From the IMG/VR virus record IMGVR_UViG_3300025806_004101, positions 1 through 48,166 of that record: 48,166 nt of DNA, one strand, 5' to 3'. Below the pieces are notes generated by a model. It did no database searches. It was not told the origin of the DNA and saw nothing but the letters and a program-made list of their open reading frames with translations. Shown piece by piece: positions 6,892-14,418 of this stretch (position 1 is its first letter; the number at the start of each line of letters is the position of its first letter). Source of the DNA: a virus. The translations under genes and the position numbers were made by a program.

Positions 6892-7086
6892 TTAGTAAAA
6901 TATAAATTTTTGATTTGTTTTAACGTTCGTAAACGACCTAGTTATACTTCTTCCTCTTGGCTTTCTTTCTAACTGTTGGTAGGTTATTCCTTTTATTTCA
7001 ATATGCATTCCTTCCATCACTGTTGGGGTAATCTTTGCATTTACTTTCCGGGATGAGATAAAGTAGCATTCATTGTTATTGTTCAT
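6892..7086 (-). CDS. Small basic protein of unknown function
   Basis: A 64-residue basic, beta-rich protein (ECYFISSRKVNAKITPTVMEG), with RKPRGRSITRSF near the C terminus. It directly precedes the small membrane protein gene with one base between. Family not recognised. Confidence 0.5.
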   Translation of the reverse strand: MNNNNECYFISSRKVNAKITPTVMEGMHIEIKGITYQQLERKPRGRSITRSFTNVKTNQKFIFY

Positions 7087-7112
7087 ATAATCTAAGTAGG
7101 TTAAGTTTAATT

Positions 7113-7130
7113 AAAAGCTCTTTCAGAGCC
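7113..7130 (-). terminator. Rho-independent-like terminator
   Basis: On the minus strand GCTCT-GAA-AGAGC forms a short hairpin followed by TTTTAATT. It lies just after the stop codon of the DUF932 gene and probably ends that transcript. Confidence 0.55.
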
Positions 7131-7135
7131 CATTA

Positions 7136-7981
7136 CTATTGTACTAAGTCAGAAGCTAGTCTGAATAGTTTTTTATTTACTTCAAGGTCTTTTTCAAAAG
7201 AAGTAATCTTGCGAACTTTTCTAACTTTAGCACCTTTTAGTGCTGCATGGAAGTCTCCTTGAGTGATTTTTTCTTGAATAATATTAAAGACTGCCCAAAG
7301 GTCATCTCCTTCATCGGCTTTTCTTTTAGGCTCTAGTATATCTTCAATTGTTTCTTCATCATACTCGTACTTTGATTTATCCTCTTCTTTAACTCCTGCT
7401 CTAATTAGTAAAGCATCTAGTGCAAGTTGATTCTTTTCTTCTTGAGTAAGTACCTTTTTCTTCATTTGATTCATCACCTCTACTCTCTTTGGAAGATCCT
7501 TTACTGCCTGGTCAACGACTTCTCTAAGTTCTGTAAAAGTATACCCTTTGTGTGCGATACGAAAGTCTGAGAATTTTTCATCAGCAACTACTAGTCCGTT
7601 TGAGCATACTAACCTAAATATTCCTACTGAGAATCTGAATGATTGTAATCCGTCATGACTGTTTGACATAATAATCCTTGGAAATGCGTCATCTCCTTCT
7701 TTACCTTTAATAATAATGTCAGGGTTTTGAAATGAGATCATATGCTTTGAATAGATCGTACTAGCACCCCTACTCTTTCTCATAGCAGCTGTAACAGGTT
7801 TCCATCCTAACTTTGCTAAATCGTCAATAATTGTCTCGGAGTTAACAAATAAGTACTTATCGGTAACGTCTGGGTTAGTAGCTCCTTTAGCGAAAGCAAC
7901 TGGACATTGTTTACGTACTTGTTCTTTTGTAAGGTAAGAATTTAAACCTTTTTCGAATTTTGTAATAATTTCATTTTCCAT
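7136..7981 (-). CDS. DUF932 phage/plasmid-like protein
   Basis: A 281-residue soluble protein matching the DUF932 family (phage- and plasmid-associated proteins of unknown biochemical role). The diagnostic part is about residues 115-135, where FRFSVGIFRLVCSNGLVV matches the family core with the VCSNGL motif. The N-terminal part contains WKPVTAAMRKSRG. The C-terminal third is helical and charged. It has a strong promoter and its own terminator, so it is a single-gene unit and is probably well expressed. Confidence 0.75.
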   Translation of the reverse strand: MENEIITKFEKGLNSYLTKEQVRKQCPVAFAKGATNPDVTDKYLFVNSETIIDDLAKLGWKPVTAAMRKSRGASTIYSKHMISFQNPDIIIKGKEGDDAFPRIIMSNSHDGLQSFRFSVGIFRLVCSNGLVVADEKFSDFRIAHKGYTFTELREVVDQAVKDLPKRVEVMNQMKKKVLTQEEKNQLALDALLIRAGVKEEDKSKYEYDEETIEDILEPKRKADEGDDLWAVFNIIQEKITQGDFHAALKGAKVRKVRKITSFEKDLEVNKKLFRLASDLVQ

Positions 7982-8009
7982 GATATAACCTTTTATTTAT
8001 TTCTATACC

Positions 8010-8040
8010 TAAATATATGAAATATACCTAAGTAAAGCAA
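8010..8040 (-). promoter_or_regulatory. Bacteroidota-type promoter
   Basis: TTG-N20-TATATTTAGG on the minus strand, 29 bp before the DUF932 start codon. Confidence 0.75.
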
Positions 8041-8056
8041 CTAATTAAGTAACTTC

Positions 8057-8299
8057 TTAAAAAGCCTTTAAGAAAGTTCCGTCTTTGTCAGATAAAACTT
8101 GAACCTTAAACTCCTTATCTAAGTGAGAGATTACTTCTTCTCCTGCGAATTGCATATACATCGGAAAGGTCTGGGTAAAGATACTTTCCGGAAGTACGTC
8201 TTGCCCTTTCTCTCTTCTCTTCTCAGAATAATACGTATACACAGTTCCTATATTTATATGTTGTGCATTTCTCATCTTAAGGTAGTCAGCTCTGTTCAT
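8057..8299 (-). CDS. Small phage protein of unknown function
   Basis: An 80-residue soluble protein starting MNRADYLKMRNAQHINIGTV. It has mixed helix and strand character and no recognised domain. It ends just in front of the DUF932 promoter and follows the next gene by one base, in a three-gene run (108-, 100- and 80-residue products). Confidence 0.55.
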   Translation of the reverse strand: MNRADYLKMRNAQHINIGTVYTYYSEKRREKGQDVLPESIFTQTFPMYMQFAGEEVISHLDKEFKVQVLSDKDGTFLKAF

Positions 8300-8300
8300 A

Positions 8301-8603
8301 CTACTTCTGTTTTAGTACTTCTTTTCTTAGTAAATAAGCATCCAATGCTCTTTCACCCTCGTCTAATGTTTCGTAAATCTCTAAACACCTGTCTAGGGCC
8401 TGTTCCCACTGGCTAGATGTTAATGTTATTTCGTAAGTAAATTCTATGTTGTTAAAGCTGATTTCAAATAAGGTAGCTGTCTTTCTTTTATCTGCTAAAG
8501 CTTCTTGTATACTTTCGTAAATAGCATCTGTAATCCCAAGATCATTCTTAGTATCAAACATTCTCTCAAAGTCATCCTTATTACCAAAAACTAATTTCTT
8601 CAT
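8301..8603 (-). CDS. Small acidic phage protein of unknown function
   Basis: A 100-residue protein, helical at both ends with a central beta pair (ATLFEISFNNIEFTYEITLT). Net negative. No family recognised. It is separated by one base from its neighbours on both sides. Confidence 0.55.
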   Translation of the reverse strand: MKKLVFGNKDDFERMFDTKNDLGITDAIYESIQEALADKRKTATLFEISFNNIEFTYEITLTSSQWEQALDRCLEIYETLDEGERALDAYLLRKEVLKQK

Positions 8604-8604
8604 A

Positions 8605-8931
8605 TTATAACCTATTTCCTGATATTTTTATTAATCTATCTGTGTGAGGAGTATTGACGATTTTACCTGTACCTGTGTTTTTCACTTCTGTATTTGTTCC
8701 AGAAGCATAAACAGGTCCTCTATATACGATTACTTCCATCTTAGCATTAAAAACTTCTCCTTTACCTTGCACCTTTACCGGTTGAGTAATTCTCCTCTTT
8801 CCGTCAAATGATCGAAACTCTTTTGCTGTAGTCCTATACCATCCTTCGAGTCTAGGCAACCATACTTCTAATACTCCTGCGGTATTAAAATCGTATTTAA
8901 GTTTTCCTGTATTTCCTCTTTTTTCTGCCAT
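8605..8931 (-). CDS. Basic beta-rich protein, probably from a leaderless mRNA
   Basis: A 108-residue basic protein beginning MAEKRGNTGKLKYDFNTAGV, with a beta-rich core (LEVWLPRLEGWYRTTAKEF) and no known domain. The ATG lies 4 nt after the -7 box of a perfectly spaced promoter, so the message should begin at or close to the start codon. It heads the three-gene run to its left. Confidence 0.6.
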   Translation of the reverse strand: MAEKRGNTGKLKYDFNTAGVLEVWLPRLEGWYRTTAKEFRSFDGKRRITQPVKVQGKGEVFNAKMEVIVYRGPVYASGTNTEVKNTGTGKIVNTPHTDRLIKISGNRL

Positions 8932-8935
8932 ACCC

Positions 8936-8966
8936 TAAATATACGAATTATTTAACAGTATACCAA
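8936..8966 (-). promoter_or_regulatory. Bacteroidota-type promoter with start codon at the expected +1
   Basis: TTG-N20-TATATTTAGGGT followed directly by ATG on the minus strand. This is the second case in the window where the start codon falls at the predicted transcript start. Confidence 0.7.
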
Positions 8967-8968
8967 CT

Positions 8969-9307
8969 TTAATCGTCTATTAAAGATATTTTAACATTCT
9001 CCCACTTGCCGTACTTCCTAGTTTTATTTACTAAGAAGTCTACCCGGTTTATCCACCTCTTATTCATCCTATCCTGTACTGTCCATATTCCATCTAAATC
9101 TCCAGCTCCTTCCACACAAACCTTAGCTCCAAAGACAAATCCATGTTTCTCCAAATCTCTTGAAACTGCTAACCACCTATGTCCGGCTGGATTATCTGGA
9201 TTAATTTTACTAAGTGATGCTGTTGTTAGATAATCCTCGTTACATTGGGCAGGATCAGCGTGGTATATTGTTGCTGTTACGAGTAGTACTGTTAAAAGTG
9301 TTTTCAT
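8969..9307 (-). CDS. Secreted double-psi beta-barrel (3D/RlpA-like) protein
   Basis: A 112-residue exported protein. A signal peptide (MKTLLTVLLVTATIYHADPA) is followed by a compact domain with GAKVCVEGAGDLDGIWTVQD and MNKRWINRVDFLV. The D-G-x-W-x-V-x-D ... R-x-D pattern is that of 3D or RlpA-like double-psi barrels, which bind or cut peptidoglycan glycan strands. Two cysteines could form a disulfide. In a phage it may help to weaken the cell wall. The catalytic ability is not proven by sequence. Confidence 0.65.
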   Translation of the reverse strand: MKTLLTVLLVTATIYHADPAQCNEDYLTTASLSKINPDNPAGHRWLAVSRDLEKHGFVFGAKVCVEGAGDLDGIWTVQDRMNKRWINRVDFLVNKTRKYGKWENVKISLIDD

Positions 9308-9320
9308 ATAGCTTACTATT

Positions 9321-9590
9321 TTAGTTAGTTACCTTTTTTTCAGCGATTTTAACTCGTTGAAATTTCATCTTATTTCTAAAACTACCTACTATGTCTTCTA
9401 CTAAGTCCTGAGAAGGGTTTGCTTTTAGGAGCTGTAGTCTAGGAGTGTACATAGCTTCGTATCTGTTAATCTGTAGCTGTATATACTTTTTAGCGTTATG
9501 TAGCTGTTCTACTGTTTTGCAAGACTCTATTAGTCTATAGCCTTTCTTGCTCGATTTTTGAAAATACGTTAAATCATCTACTCCAATCAT
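9321..9590 (-). CDS. Small helical protein of unknown function
   Basis: An 89-residue basic, helical protein starting MIGVDDLTYFQKSSKKGYRLI. It contains YIQLQINRYEAMYTPRL and ends RVKIAEKKVTN. No family is recognised. It has its own promoter and precedes the double-psi barrel gene by 13 bp, so the two are probably co-transcribed. Confidence 0.55.
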   Translation of the reverse strand: MIGVDDLTYFQKSSKKGYRLIESCKTVEQLHNAKKYIQLQINRYEAMYTPRLQLLKANPSQDLVEDIVGSFRNKMKFQRVKIAEKKVTN

Positions 9591-9613
9591 ATTAGTTCTA
9601 TTTGTTATAGATC

Positions 9614-9644
9614 TAAATATATGTATACTATTTCAATTAAGCAA
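9614..9644 (-). promoter_or_regulatory. Bacteroidota-type promoter
   Basis: TTG-N20-TATATTTAG on the minus strand, 24 bp before the 89-residue gene. Confidence 0.7.
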
Positions 9645-9651
9645 CTTTCTT

Positions 9652-9801
9652 TTAGAACATATCTAGGAAAGAAGTTCCTATGTCTTTATCTTTTAGCTTC
9701 TCATTTCTTTCATGAAGCTTAACTAAATCGTCTGCTACTTGAACTGTACGAGGCTTTCTTGTTGGAAATGTATGCAGTTTCTTTTTCTGTTTCTTTGCCA
9801 T
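9652..9801 (-). CDS. 49-residue basic protein
   Basis: A small basic protein (MAKKQKKKLHTFPTRKPRTV ... IGTSFLDMF) with a lysine-rich N terminus and a short acidic helix. It begins on the last base of the HNH nuclease gene (TAATG overlap), which supports translation. Family not recognised; nucleic acid binding is possible from the charge. Confidence 0.55.
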   Translation of the reverse strand: MAKKQKKKLHTFPTRKPRTVQVADDLVKLHERNEKLKDKDIGTSFLDMF

Positions 9802-10433
9802 TATTGTCTTGAGATATACTTGTCACCCGGCTTTTCTTCTTCCTGATATAGGTTTAGGGATTTAAGGTGTTCTATTTGATACTCGTCTAACTCCCAATCT
9901 ACTTGTTCACCATTCTTATCTAAATAGTCTTCCATATCCTCTACTTGCTTCTCTGTAATAGGAGAGACTGCGTAAAGAAATGAGCAATTGTAACACATGA
10001 ACTCTAAATTATCTAGATTCCAATTCTTCTTATCTCCATTCTTATGATGAAGTACTAGAGGGATTTTTGTGTCAACAATACGCCTTTCAGTAAATCCACA
10101 CCTACTACACTGTTCTTCTATAAGTGCTTCAAATAGTATTCTCTGTTTAATCTTCTTAGGATCAAAATGCTCTACTGGGATTCTTCCTTCAATTAGATCT
10201 AATATAGGAGGTTCTTTGCCGTTTCCTGATAAGTATTTCGGAATACCTTTTCCAGCCTGGTTCTTATGAGATTCAAATAAAGTTCGACCGTCTTCAGCTA
10301 CATACATCTTCGCATACTTTTTGAAGTGTGTGAAAGAGACATGTAAGTACCTAGCAGCAGCTCGATTTGATCGAGTTGTCTTCATAGCTCTTTCGACATC
10401 TTCTTTCTTTAGTATTTTAGACGGTCTTCCCAT
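9801..10433 (-). CDS. HNH endonuclease-like protein with N-terminal helix-turn-helix
   Basis: A 210-residue protein. Residues 1-45 (SKILKKEDVERAMKTTRSNR, AAARYLHVSFTHFKKY) look like a helix-turn-helix. The central part is an HNH nuclease fold: CSRC near 110-113, then LHHKNGDKKNWNLDNLEF and MCYNCS, giving two CxxC zinc knuckles around the H-N-H residues. HNH proteins of phages act as homing nucleases or nicking enzymes. Similar proteins occur as stand-alone genes in large phages. Coupled on both sides by start/stop overlap. Confidence 0.75.
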   Translation of the reverse strand: MGRPSKILKKEDVERAMKTTRSNRAAARYLHVSFTHFKKYAKMYVAEDGRTLFESHKNQAGKGIPKYLSGNGKEPPILDLIEGRIPVEHFDPKKIKQRILFEALIEEQCSRCGFTERRIVDTKIPLVLHHKNGDKKNWNLDNLEFMCYNCSFLYAVSPITEKQVEDMEDYLDKNGEQVDWELDEYQIEHLKSLNLYQEEEKPGDKYISRQ

Positions 10434-10822
10434 TAGTAATCTATCCCCTCAACTTCTCTAGACTCTTCTTCATCCTCTTCCTCTTCTTCTTCTTCTGGGT
10501 TAGGGTTTTTTGAGTCTTTTCTTATCGCATCCTCTACTTTATTGCTCATAGATGTTGAATTATCGACTTCATCTACATCGAAGTACTCTATGTGAGCCCT
10601 CCTTCCTTCAGTCCTTGCAGCCTGTTCAGCAATTGCTTTAGCTTTATCTTGGTCCATTATAATAAGATCATTATAAGTATGGTCACCTGACCCTTCTACT
10701 GTGGTGATTCCTACTACGGGTTTCACAGTTGAACAGTTTATGCAGACGTGAAAGCCTAATTCTTTTCTCTTCTTTGGAAAATACAAGCCACATTTCGGGC
10801 AAGGTATCATTTCTAATGTCAT
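10433..10822 (-). CDS. Zinc-ribbon protein with acidic tail
   Basis: A 129-residue protein. The N terminus holds a zinc ribbon (CPKCGLYFPKKRKELGFHVC, then INC). The middle is an alpha/beta part (NDLIIMDQDKAKAIAEQAAR). The C terminus is a long glutamate run ending REVEGIDY. This layout suggests a nucleic acid or polymerase interaction protein with an acidic surface. No named family. Its stop overlaps the HNH start. Confidence 0.6.
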   Translation of the reverse strand: MTLEMIPCPKCGLYFPKKRKELGFHVCINCSTVKPVVGITTVEGSGDHTYNDLIIMDQDKAKAIAEQAARTEGRRAHIEYFDVDEVDNSTSMSNKVEDAIRKDSKNPNPEEEEEEEDEEESREVEGIDY

Positions 10823-10865
10823 TTATAACCTTCTTTAGTGTTAGTGTTTATGATAGGCTTGGGGC

Positions 10866-11270
10866 CTACTTTTGGTATCTCTGTATTACTTTCCATACAT
10901 CTTCCGGAGCTTTAAAAGATACTGTTTCTTCTTGTTTTTGCACTTCTATTACGATTGTTCCATCCCATTCTGAGTCTGGTACTAGTTGGTATAGGTATAG
11001 CTGTATTAGTGCTAATTGCTCTTTATTGAAGGCTAGTTTAAATAAGTTCTCTATTACTGCAAAGAACTGATCTTCATAAACTGTCATATCCATACCTATC
11101 TCCTCCTCTAGAAACTCTCTCCTGTCTTCAATCTTCCTTAACTGTTCAAGTACTTCTATAAAAAGTGTTTTGTTCATATTCTCCTGGGTAGGTTCGTTAA
11201 CTTTTATACGGTATTTGAGATCAAGATGATTCTTGAGACTCTGTCGAATTACGTCTTTTAGCGATTTCAT
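10866..11270 (-). CDS. Helical phage protein of unknown function
   Basis: A 134-residue protein, mostly helical and acidic: a basic start (MKSLKDVIRQSLKNHL), a central LEQLRKIEDRREFLEEEIGM and a closing beta strand pair (DGTIVIEVQKQEETVSF). Family not recognised. It follows the 137-residue gene by 6 bp and shares its promoter. Confidence 0.55.
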   Translation of the reverse strand: MKSLKDVIRQSLKNHLDLKYRIKVNEPTQENMNKTLFIEVLEQLRKIEDRREFLEEEIGMDMTVYEDQFFAVIENLFKLAFNKEQLALIQLYLYQLVPDSEWDGTIVIEVQKQEETVSFKAPEDVWKVIQRYQK

Positions 11271-11276
11271 AATAAA

Positions 11277-11690
11277 TTATGCTATCTGCTTTTGATCAGG
11301 ATCTGTAGTTGGTGCTGGTGCCGGTGCTGGTAGGTCTTTAGGATTTTGAGCCGATAAAGCTTTCCTAACTATCTTATCGAAATACTCTATATATACGAAG
11401 AATGCTACTATCGTCTTATCCTTTAAGTTCCTATCTCTTTCTACTCTCATCTCATAGTCCTCCAATCCTATCTCTAACCTCTTCTCTAATTCAATTGCAA
11501 TATCGTTTTGCTCTGTTGGAGTCATTTCTCCGAAAGTAGTCGGTATAAATTGAATCTTTAAACCTTTCTTTTGCGGATCTTCATTTACGTCTACCTTCAG
11601 TACGAATTGATGTCCTGCAAATTTTATTTTAGCCGCTTCACTAATTACTTTCCTTAGCGTCTCTATTATGAGTGTTTTTCCTTTTATCAT
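11277..11690 (-). CDS. Phage protein with proline-alanine tail
   Basis: A 137-residue protein, N-terminal amphipathic (MIKGKTLIIETLRKVISEAA), then beta-rich (HQFVLKVDVNEDPQKKGLKI) and helical. It ends in a repeat-like PAPAPAPTTD tail, a flexible linker-like end. Similar length and order to its neighbour suggest a common origin or shared complex, but no family is recognised. Confidence 0.55.
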   Translation of the reverse strand: MIKGKTLIIETLRKVISEAAKIKFAGHQFVLKVDVNEDPQKKGLKIQFIPTTFGEMTPTEQNDIAIELEKRLEIGLEDYEMRVERDRNLKDKTIVAFFVYIEYFDKIVRKALSAQNPKDLPAPAPAPTTDPDQKQIA

Positions 11691-11694
11691 CTAT

Positions 11695-11725
11695 TTAAGA
11701 TATGAAATGTTTATATGCTTTACAA
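11695..11725 (-). promoter_or_regulatory. Bacteroidota-type promoter, variant -7 box
   Basis: TTG-N20-TATCTTAA on the minus strand, directly before the 137-residue gene. The spacing is exact, the -7 box departs from TATATTTA at two positions. Confidence 0.55.
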
Positions 11726-11742
11726 ATAAATAGCTAAAAATC

Positions 11743-11916
11743 TTAGCCGAATAACATTGACTTGGTATTTGACGTATCCTCATTTAGAATCTTGTGTCCA
11801 ACAATCTCTCTATTTCTACAATACTCACTTATACTCTTCTTTATATTCTCTGTTAGAAACTGGAATTCATACGTAGTTCCTGATGGTAGTGTAAACTCTA
11901 CAGTGTATTTTTTCAT
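11743..11916 (-). CDS. Small protein at the end of the glycan operon
   Basis: A 57-residue protein starting MKKYTVEFTLPSGTTYEFQF, with an N-terminal beta hairpin and a helix (ENIKKSISEYCRNREIVGHK), a shape like small phage KTSC- or ferredoxin-like folds. The ATG overlaps the stop of the glycosyltransferase gene (ATGA), and this decides the start over an ATG 13 codons earlier. Family not recognised. Confidence 0.55.
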   Translation of the reverse strand: MKKYTVEFTLPSGTTYEFQFLTENIKKSISEYCRNREIVGHKILNEDTSNTKSMLFG

Positions 11917-13094
11917 AGTCTTATTAGTGTTTTTTGGTATTCGTTCATTTTCCATATATCAATAAATAGGTTTCCTAACTGAAACTTCCCTATCTCTCCA
12001 CTGTCCTTAATGATTTCAGGTAGTTTCTGTATAGTGTTAAAATCCTCTTGAGTAAAAGCTTTTCTATCTATATGTACTAAAATATCCTCTTTAGGCATCT
12101 GCTGTCCAATCACCTTTATCTTATCCTCTAGCTTAATTACAGTATTAGGTTGCTCTTTTTCTATGTAAGCAATAGTAAGTACTTGCATTTCATCATCAAT
12201 GTATATACGATCACACCAAGGCTCTAAAGTCTCTAACATCTGTAAGTTACATGTCTTCACTATAAACCCTATGTTGTACTTTGGCGGTATGATAGGTTTC
12301 ATTAAAGGATCGTGTTTAATAAATGATCCCCACTTACGAATAAAGTTACGTCCATTCTTAGTTGTAGTGTATATCCATTCATCAGAATTCTTTCCTGCTG
12401 CTCCTCCTGCATGTTTATTAAACCTGGAACCTCTTGAGGTAAAGTGGTAGACTAGTCCATCCCAGCTTTGTATAATCTTATACCCAGCTAACACAAACCT
12501 GTTAAATATGTCTGAGTCTTCTTTTGACTGAGGTGCAAAGAGTTCATCATGTCCTCCTATTGCTAAAAAGTCTTCCTTATACATACACCAAGGTGCAAAG
12601 ATACCTTCTGTTGTTTTATCTTTATTCTCTCTTTCGAAATGTCCAATTGCGTTCATTACTCCGCCGAAGTCTATTTCATCTACCTCATTACCCCAATCTT
12701 GAGTTATCTTCTCAGGTCCAGGCGGATGTAATGGAGGCTCTATTCTTGTTGCGGATACAACTGTTTGTGGCTTAAGGTGCTTAAGTATGTTCTTATCTAG
12801 ATGAGGACCTGCTATCATGTCAGCATGAAAGGCCATAATGATATCTGTTCTAGCCATCTCTATCCCTTTATCAAACATTCCTACAATGCCTATCCGTTCC
12901 GGTCCAGGATTACTATACACAATAAGATCTTCATCGTCTTGAGCATCTATCCACTCCTGTGTTCCGTCTGTAGAAGCATCATTCAGTACTAATATCTCAT
13001 GCTTAGTTAGTAAGTTACGTATTGACCTGTAAGCTAATTGAAGGAACTCTAAATTATTCCTTGACGGTATTACAAATGTTATCTTCTGTTTCAT
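11913..13094 (-). CDS. Family 2 glycosyltransferase
   Basis: A 393-residue GT-A fold glycosyltransferase. Residues 4-12 (KITFVIPSRNN) begin the nucleotide-sugar binding domain, LNDASTDGT follows at about 37-45, and FHADM near 91-95 supplies the metal-binding DxD-like residues. GIFAPWCMYKEDFLAIGGHD and EDSDIFNRFVLAGY are typical acceptor-side and catalytic segments. It probably adds a sugar in the cytoplasm to the glycan made by this operon. The last ~130 residues are a separate extension of unknown role. Donor and acceptor cannot be told from sequence. Confidence 0.8.
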   Translation of the reverse strand: MKQKITFVIPSRNNLEFLQLAYRSIRNLLTKHEILVLNDASTDGTQEWIDAQDDEDLIVYSNPGPERIGIVGMFDKGIEMARTDIIMAFHADMIAGPHLDKNILKHLKPQTVVSATRIEPPLHPPGPEKITQDWGNEVDEIDFGGVMNAIGHFERENKDKTTEGIFAPWCMYKEDFLAIGGHDELFAPQSKEDSDIFNRFVLAGYKIIQSWDGLVYHFTSRGSRFNKHAGGAAGKNSDEWIYTTTKNGRNFIRKWGSFIKHDPLMKPIIPPKYNIGFIVKTCNLQMLETLEPWCDRIYIDDEMQVLTIAYIEKEQPNTVIKLEDKIKVIGQQMPKEDILVHIDRKAFTQEDFNTIQKLPEIIKDSGEIGKFQLGNLFIDIWKMNEYQKTLIRL

Positions 13095-13360
13095 AATTTC
13101 TTTGGAACTCTATTATGTACTGTATGTTTATCGTCACAAGTCATACACGTACATTTATTATAATCTTTATACTCTTCAGGACGGTTCATATCAAAAACAT
13201 ATGCTACTAGTGTGCTCATATGATCTGTTGCATTACATTTTGGACAACATTCATGAGCAAGCCTGTACCCTTCTCTTAACTTCTCTGCTTTCTCACTTCT
13301 TTCCCAAAACTCTTTAACCTGTTCTTCGGTAAGTGATGCAAGGTGTTCATTTATGTTCAT
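13091..13360 (-). CDS. Small zinc-binding protein
   Basis: An 89-residue protein with CCPKC (near 38-42) and CTCMTC (near 70-75), a two-knuckle zinc ribbon; the first 35 residues are helical. Such ribbons in phages often touch nucleic acid or protein. It overlaps the glycosyltransferase start (ATGA) and the epimerase stop, so it is part of the operon. Confidence 0.6.
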   Translation of the reverse strand: MNINEHLASLTEEQVKEFWERSEKAEKLREGYRLAHECCPKCNATDHMSTLVAYVFDMNRPEEYKDYNKCTCMTCDDKHTVHNRVPKKL

Positions 13361-14192
13361 TTCTCCATTGCTTTATGTAATCTATTATGTCTCTTTTAGG
13401 TTCCCATCCCAATACTTCGTTAGCTACTATACTATCGTTCAGAGTATCCTGAGCTTCCCCTGGTTTGTCTTCTATGTATGTAGGAGTGTTCTCAAATGCT
13501 TCTGCTATATCATTTACAGAATAATTTTTTCCTCTTCCTAATTCAAATATATACCCGTACTTGGTTTGGTAGAGAATTTCTACTAATGCATCAACAATAT
13601 CAAATACATGAGTGAAATCTCTTCTTTTTGTTCCATCTCCGTAAATCTCACAGGGTATATTGTTCTCAATATTATGCATCCACCTACCTACTAGAGTAGT
13701 GTACCCTCCCTCAGTCAACTGATATGGTCCATATACGTTATAAAAACGAGCTATAGAGGCATTCAATCCGTAATGAGTTTGATACAGTTTGATAATATCT
13801 TCTCCCAAGTCTTTAGAGAATGAGTAAGGGTTTTCGTATCTTCCATTGTGTATTGAAGACGAACCTGCATAAACTAGAGGAGTGTTTGTTCTAACACAGT
13901 GCTTAACTACTTCATAAGTTCCTTCAAAGTTAGTTTCAATATACTCCTCCGGTCTCAGGAAGGAGGGCTGTATCCTAGCGATTGCAGCTAAGTGGTAAAT
14001 CATATCAAAATCTTTATCCATCAAACCGATGTGTGCTATATCCCCTGTATGGTAGTTACATCCGCCTAGTTCGTTTAATACCCTACCTGTTGAGTAGTTA
14101 TCTAAGGACTCTACTTCATGCCCATCTTTTAGTAATCTCTTTATTAAATTTGTTCCTATAAATCCTGCTCCTCCGGTTACTAGTACTTTCAT
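13347..14192 (-). CDS. NAD-dependent sugar epimerase/dehydratase (extended SDR)
   Basis: A 281-residue extended short-chain dehydrogenase. The Rossmann motif VTGGAGFIG is at residues 4-12. AGSSS (about 109-113) and YSFSK (about 121-125) give the catalytic serine, tyrosine and lysine. ARFYNVYGP follows, as in UDP-glucose 4-epimerase-like enzymes. These interconvert or dehydrate nucleotide sugars in the cytoplasm. It is a little shorter than the usual 310-330 residues. The exact substrate cannot be read from sequence; the setting suggests supply of an activated sugar to the neighbouring glycosyltransferases. Confidence 0.8.
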   Translation of the reverse strand: MKVLVTGGAGFIGTNLIKRLLKDGHEVESLDNYSTGRVLNELGGCNYHTGDIAHIGLMDKDFDMIYHLAAIARIQPSFLRPEEYIETNFEGTYEVVKHCVRTNTPLVYAGSSSIHNGRYENPYSFSKDLGEDIIKLYQTHYGLNASIARFYNVYGPYQLTEGGYTTLVGRWMHNIENNIPCEIYGDGTKRRDFTHVFDIVDALVEILYQTKYGYIFELGRGKNYSVNDIAEAFENTPTYIEDKPGEAQDTLNDSIVANEVLGWEPKRDIIDYIKQWRNEHK

Positions 14193-14193
14193 A

Positions 14194-14418
14194 TCAAATA
14201 TTTTTTATTATTAGAACAACTACAGCAGGAATTAGCCCCCAAACAAAGTCCATCCACTCAGCAGTCCCCTTTTTTAAAAGTTTATCCCAAATAAGCTCCT
14301 TTCCTGCAAGGATTAAGACTACAGAGAAGAATCCCCACAAATTAAAAATGGGGATTAGTATTACTGACATATACAGGCTCCCTACGAAATGGTCTTTTTT
14401 ATCTTGAGCTATCTTCAT
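14194..14418 (-). CDS. Small membrane protein in the glycan operon
   Basis: A 74-residue protein starting MKIAQDKKDHFVGSLYMSV. It has two transmembrane segments with a polar GKELIWDKLLKKGTAEWMD between them. The pattern D-K-x2-H-F-x-G ... K-E-x2-D ... G ... E-x2-D is like small phage and bacterial membrane proteins of unknown role (YfiM-like). The start is the ATG that overlaps the upstream stop (ATGA); two earlier in-frame ATGs are possible. Confidence 0.55.
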   Translation of the reverse strand: MKIAQDKKDHFVGSLYMSVILIPIFNLWGFFSVVLILAGKELIWDKLLKKGTAEWMDFVWGLIPAVVVLIIKNI

